This document shows positions 61,340-64,000 of a stretch of 64,000 bases of DNA, one piece after another (position 1 is the first letter of the stretch; every line of letters starts with the position of its first letter). Origin of the DNA: Anaerocolumna xylanovorans DSM 12503. GTDB lineage: Bacteria; Bacillota; Clostridia; Lachnospirales; Lachnospiraceae. The position numbers and the translations under genes were made by a program. The notes under the pieces are model-generated. The model was not told the DNA's origin. It saw nothing but the letters and a program-made list of their open reading frames with translations, and made no database searches. Location: positions 434,001 through 498,000 of the forward strand of contig NZ_FRFD01000003.1 of assembly GCF_900143645.1 (NCBI RefSeq), written 5' to 3'.

Positions 61340-62835
61340 ATAAGACGGAATACTTAAATGCATTAAAAGAAGCATTAAAGGATACAGATGAAAGTGTAAT
61401 GGAAGAAATCGTATCAGATTACGAAGAGCACTTTCAGGTTGGTATGGAATACGGGAAAAGTGAAGAACAAATCTGCGAAGAGCTGGGAGCAATCGATGAT
61501 TTGGCGAAGGAAATCAGAGAAGTCTATAGCGGCGAGAGGAAAGATGATAAAAAAACAAAGGATACGAACCAGAATGCCGGGAAAAATAAATCTCACGAAG
61601 AAGATTTTAATATTCATCATATAGATGGTGAAAAGATTGGTGAGGCAATCAATAGTGCTTTGGACATGGCAGGGGATGCCATCAGTAAAATTGATGTAAA
61701 TGAAATCGGGCGCACAGTAAAAAGCACATTGGATCAGGTGACTTCTTCCATTAGTAATTTTACCTATAATTATCTGAAGGACCAGGGAACCGGCACGGCA
61801 GATGCAGGTAAGCGGAACGGGGAAGGTTACAGGGAAAATGTAACAAAAAGTTATGATAATTCCACGAAGGCAGACGAAGAAAAAAGTGATAAGGAGATCA
61901 CAGCAAATACATATGCAGGATTAAACTTAATTGTAGACGGCATATGTGCGGATATCAACGTACAAAAATCCACCGATGGGAAAATAAATATCCGATATGA
62001 AAACAATGGGAATGAACGGCAATGGCAGATGTATGAGTTTTACAGCTACCAGAAAGGAAATACCGTTTATGCAGGAATCCGCAGGATTGGAAAAGCCGTA
62101 TTTTTATTTAACTATAAACAGAGTTCGATTAATATAAACATAGAAGTGCCGGAAGATATGGGTGATGTTAACCTGAAAACGGCAAGCGGCAGCATTCAGG
62201 TGTCTGATGTGACTGTAGAACGTATGCTGGCTGGTACAGCAAGCGGGGACTTAAAGGCAGAAGATGTTACAGCGAAATTTCTTTCATTGAAAAGCGCAAG
62301 CGGTGATATCGAGGCAAGAAATATAACCGCCGACATAATAGACAATAGCTCTTTAAGCGGTGATTTGGAGTGCGAAAATATTAAAACAAGTGAATGCAAA
62401 ATCAGCAGTACAAGCGGTGATGTCGAAATCAATGAATTTGCCATGAATCATGCGGATATCAGCAGCCTAAGCGGTGATATAGAAATTCCACATGTGACCG
62501 GTGAAGACTTAAGAGTTAGCAGTATTAGCGGCAGCGTATCACTGGGAGTGAATGTAAATCGGTGCTATATAAGCTCAAAAAGCGGAGATATTGAAGTGAA
62601 ATGCAATGGTGACCTTATACTTGAGTCCGGCAATATAAGCGGAGATATCAGAGTTCATTTGAAAAACCATAACAACGGATATTGTATCAAGTCCAAAACC
62701 ACCTCCGGTAAGTTTGATATTGATTATGATGCAATGCACCATAGAAATCTGAAGACCGGGACATATTCCTATGGCGGCAAGGGGAGTGAACTTAGTTTAA
62801 GCACTGTAAGCGGTGATATCCGCCTGTATGATTAA
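61336..62835 (+). CDS. HAAS-domain/DUF4097 beta-helix protein
   Basis: The 499-residue protein has an N-terminal HAAS (DUF1700) domain (residues 1-65: NKTEYLNALKEALKDTDESVMEEIVSDYEEHFQVGMEYGKSEEQICEELGAIDDLAKEI), a low-complexity charged link to about 195, and a DUF4097 beta-helix with about ten S-G-D/S-G-S turns spaced some 20 residues apart. No membrane segment is evident, though many HAAS proteins have one. With PadR it forms a typical sensing pair; the function is unproven. Confidence 0.85.
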   Translation: MNKTEYLNALKEALKDTDESVMEEIVSDYEEHFQVGMEYGKSEEQICEELGAIDDLAKEIREVYSGERKDDKKTKDTNQNAGKNKSHEEDFNIHHIDGEKIGEAINSALDMAGDAISKIDVNEIGRTVKSTLDQVTSSISNFTYNYLKDQGTGTADAGKRNGEGYRENVTKSYDNSTKADEEKSDKEITANTYAGLNLIVDGICADINVQKSTDGKINIRYENNGNERQWQMYEFYSYQKGNTVYAGIRRIGKAVFLFNYKQSSININIEVPEDMGDVNLKTASGSIQVSDVTVERMLAGTASGDLKAEDVTAKFLSLKSASGDIEARNITADIIDNSSLSGDLECENIKTSECKISSTSGDVEINEFAMNHADISSLSGDIEIPHVTGEDLRVSSISGSVSLGVNVNRCYISSKSGDIEVKCNGDLILESGNISGDIRVHLKNHNNGYCIKSKTTSGKFDIDYDAMHHRNLKTGTYSYGGKGSELSLSTVSGDIRLYD

Positions 62836-62858
62836 TAAAGCAATATTTGTCAGGAAGT

Positions 62859-62915
62859 AAAAACCCCTATAACTCTCTTTCAGACAGTGGATGAAGGAAA
62901 GTTATGGGGGTTTTT
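62859..62915 (+). terminator. Terminator of the PadR/HAAS operon
   Basis: AAAAACCCCTATAACT and AGTTATGGGGGTTTTT form an outer stem with an inner stem-loop; the 3' arm ends in five T. Confidence 0.75.
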
Positions 62916-62997
62916 CGCTTATACCAATAATCGCAGGCAGGAGCAAAGCTGCCAGCACAGGAAACTTTATAAGAAAAGACTTTCTGAATAATCTTAT

Positions 62998-63026
62998 TGT
63001 GCATGTAAGGTGAATGAAATATAATA
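62998..63026 (+). promoter_or_regulatory. Probable promoter of the AraC gene
   Basis: TTGTGC (62998-63003) and TATAAT (63021-63026) are 17 bases apart; the leader would be about 110 bases. Confidence 0.5.
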
Positions 63027-63144
63027 AAGGGTAGTCGTATAAGCAGAATATATAAGTGATGTATGAGGCATACAAGGCAGATTATCAAAGTATTCTTATA
63101 CAATGAGAATGGAACCTTTCAAAGCACAGTTGGGGTAGAAAACC

Positions 63145-64000
63145 ATGAGAAATATAGAAAGCGTACAATACAAAAACGGAAGCAAGGAAGAATTATTGCC
63201 AGGCATTACACCGGATTTTCCCTATATTGCTTCTTATGTTGAACTCGATAAATTCATAGGCCGTCAAGCGCCGTGGCATTGGCATAAAGAAGTCGAGTTA
63301 TTCTATATCAAACAAGGTGTGCTGGAATACTACACGCCTAAAGGGAAAATGATTTTTCCGGCTGGTTCCGGCGGCCTTGTCAACTCGAATGTGCTCCATA
63401 TGACAAAACTGCAGGACGGAGCCGAGGATACAACGCAAATACTCCATATATTTGATACTGCTTTCATCAGCGGCCAACAAGGGAGCCTTATCGAGCGGAA
63501 ATACGTACTCCCTCTTGTTACTGCCGGACAGGTAGAAATGATTGGATTGTACCCGGAAAACCCGGAACAGGCACAGCTACTACGACTGCTCTATCAATCC
63601 TTTCAATATTCTAAAATGGATTGCGCTTATGAAATCAAGTTAAGAGCTGCACTTTCGGAAATATGGTGCGGGATCTTGAATATTTCCGAACCGCTATGGA
63701 GCGTGAAGGGTTCTTACAACAAAACCAGCGATAAAATAAAGCTCATGCTGATTTATATCCATGAACATTATGCGGATAAGATCACAATAGCGGAAATAGC
63801 TGCCGCCGCTTATATCAGTGAGCGTGAATGTTTCCGTGTATTTCATGACAGTTTGCGTATGACCCCTGTGGAATACCTGAAAAGCTACCGTATACAGAAA
63901 GCCTGTCACTTGTTGGCGGAAAGCAACGAATCACTTACCTATATCTGCAACGCCTGCGGGTTGGGAAGCAGCAGTTATTTTGGAAAGACATTCCGCGACT
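63145..64000 (+). CDS. AraC-family regulator, N-terminal 285 residues (partial)
   Basis: The frame begins at 63145 and runs off the right edge. It has an N-terminal cupin domain (PWHWHKEVELFYIKQGVLEYYTPKGKMIFPAGSGGLVNSNVLHM) and an AraC HTH region (KITIAEIAAAAYISERECFRVFHDSLRMTPVEYLKSYRIQKACHLLAESNESLTYICNACGLGSSSYFGKTFRD). The last helix is cut. The target is unknown. Its codon use is richer in G and C than its neighbours, which may mean it is acquired. Confidence 0.88.
   Translation, partial: MRNIESVQYKNGSKEELLPGITPDFPYIASYVELDKFIGRQAPWHWHKEVELFYIKQGVLEYYTPKGKMIFPAGSGGLVNSNVLHMTKLQDGAEDTTQILHIFDTAFISGQQGSLIERKYVLPLVTAGQVEMIGLYPENPEQAQLLRLLYQSFQYSKMDCAYEIKLRAALSEIWCGILNISEPLWSVKGSYNKTSDKIKLMLIYIHEHYADKITIAEIAAAAYISERECFRVFHDSLRMTPVEYLKSYRIQKACHLLAESNESLTYICNACGLGSSSYFGKTFRD

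Larger units (their letters stand above)
62836..63144. other. Gap with terminator and AraC promoter
   Basis: This 309-base gap begins with the terminator of the PadR operon (62859-62915) and holds a promoter at 62998-63026. No gene is seen. Confidence 0.5.

Overview
The window comes from a low-GC, Gram-positive, very probably anaerobic clostridium, most likely of the Lachnospiraceae type. The evidence is strong AGGAGG-type ribosome binding sites, YesM/YesN-type two-component regulators beside sugar ABC transporters, a LysM-GH18 spore-germination-type protein, a 2-enoate-reductase-like flavoenzyme, ammonia-dependent asparagine synthetase (AsnA), and protein sequences of clostridial type. I saw no rRNA, tRNA, CRISPR array or intact insertion sequence. 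Assignment below family level is inference.

Layout. 1-0.55 kb: the end of panC and all of panD (pantothenate). 0.55-3.1 kb: an accessory scar with a relic of a MobC-like mobilization gene, a WYL regulator divergent from an isochorismatase-fold hydrolase, and a broken DJ-1/PfpI gene. 3.1-10.7 kb: a hexosaminidase operon (GH20, histidine kinase, lipoprotein, two permeases, response regulator). 10.9-20.2 kb: a yhf cluster (yhfZ, yhfY, yhfU, yhfT, php, yhfX, yhfW) that carries its own HPr, Enzyme I and a soluble chemoreceptor-like protein. 20.4-28.0 kb: single genes (LysM-GH18, VOC, TetR, flavin oxidoreductase, asnA, TetR plus membrane protein) and a tiny cysteine-rich reading frame. 28.4-40.4 kb: a peptidoglycan-recycling cluster (murQ, ABC transporter, anmK, GNAT, PIG-L deacetylase, nagZ, murK, namZ, murR). 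40.7-42.9 kb: a ROK kinase and GH4 phospho-beta-glucosidase pair. 43-49 kb: SPFH protein, membrane protein, AAC(3)-like acetyltransferase, DUF512 protein. 49-53.6 kb: LysR, metE and a second MetE-C-type protein. 53.8-64 kb: a nuclease-like unknown, GH13, TetR plus a heterodimeric ABC exporter, PadR plus a HAAS/DUF4097 protein, and a partial AraC regulator.

Two blocks handle amino sugars. The GH20 operon should import and cleave a hexosamine-containing glycan. The MurNAc cluster should import wall fragments by an ABC transporter rather than a PTS, cleave them inside with NagZ and NamZ, phosphorylate them with MurK and AnmK, and remove lactate with MurQ. Neither transporter has an ATPase gene beside it, so both probably share an MsmX-type ATPase encoded elsewhere.

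The most unusual material is: (1) the yhf cluster joined to a dedicated phosphotransfer pair, which may be an undescribed PTS-linked pathway; (2) a modular family of palindromic intergenic repeats that ends in a Shine-Dalgarno sequence and sits directly before start codons at several unrelated loci; (3) a 32-residue, six-cysteine peptide frame with an excellent ribosome binding site; and (4) several clear regulatory palindromes, including a perfect 46-bp one before the TetR/ABC exporter operon.
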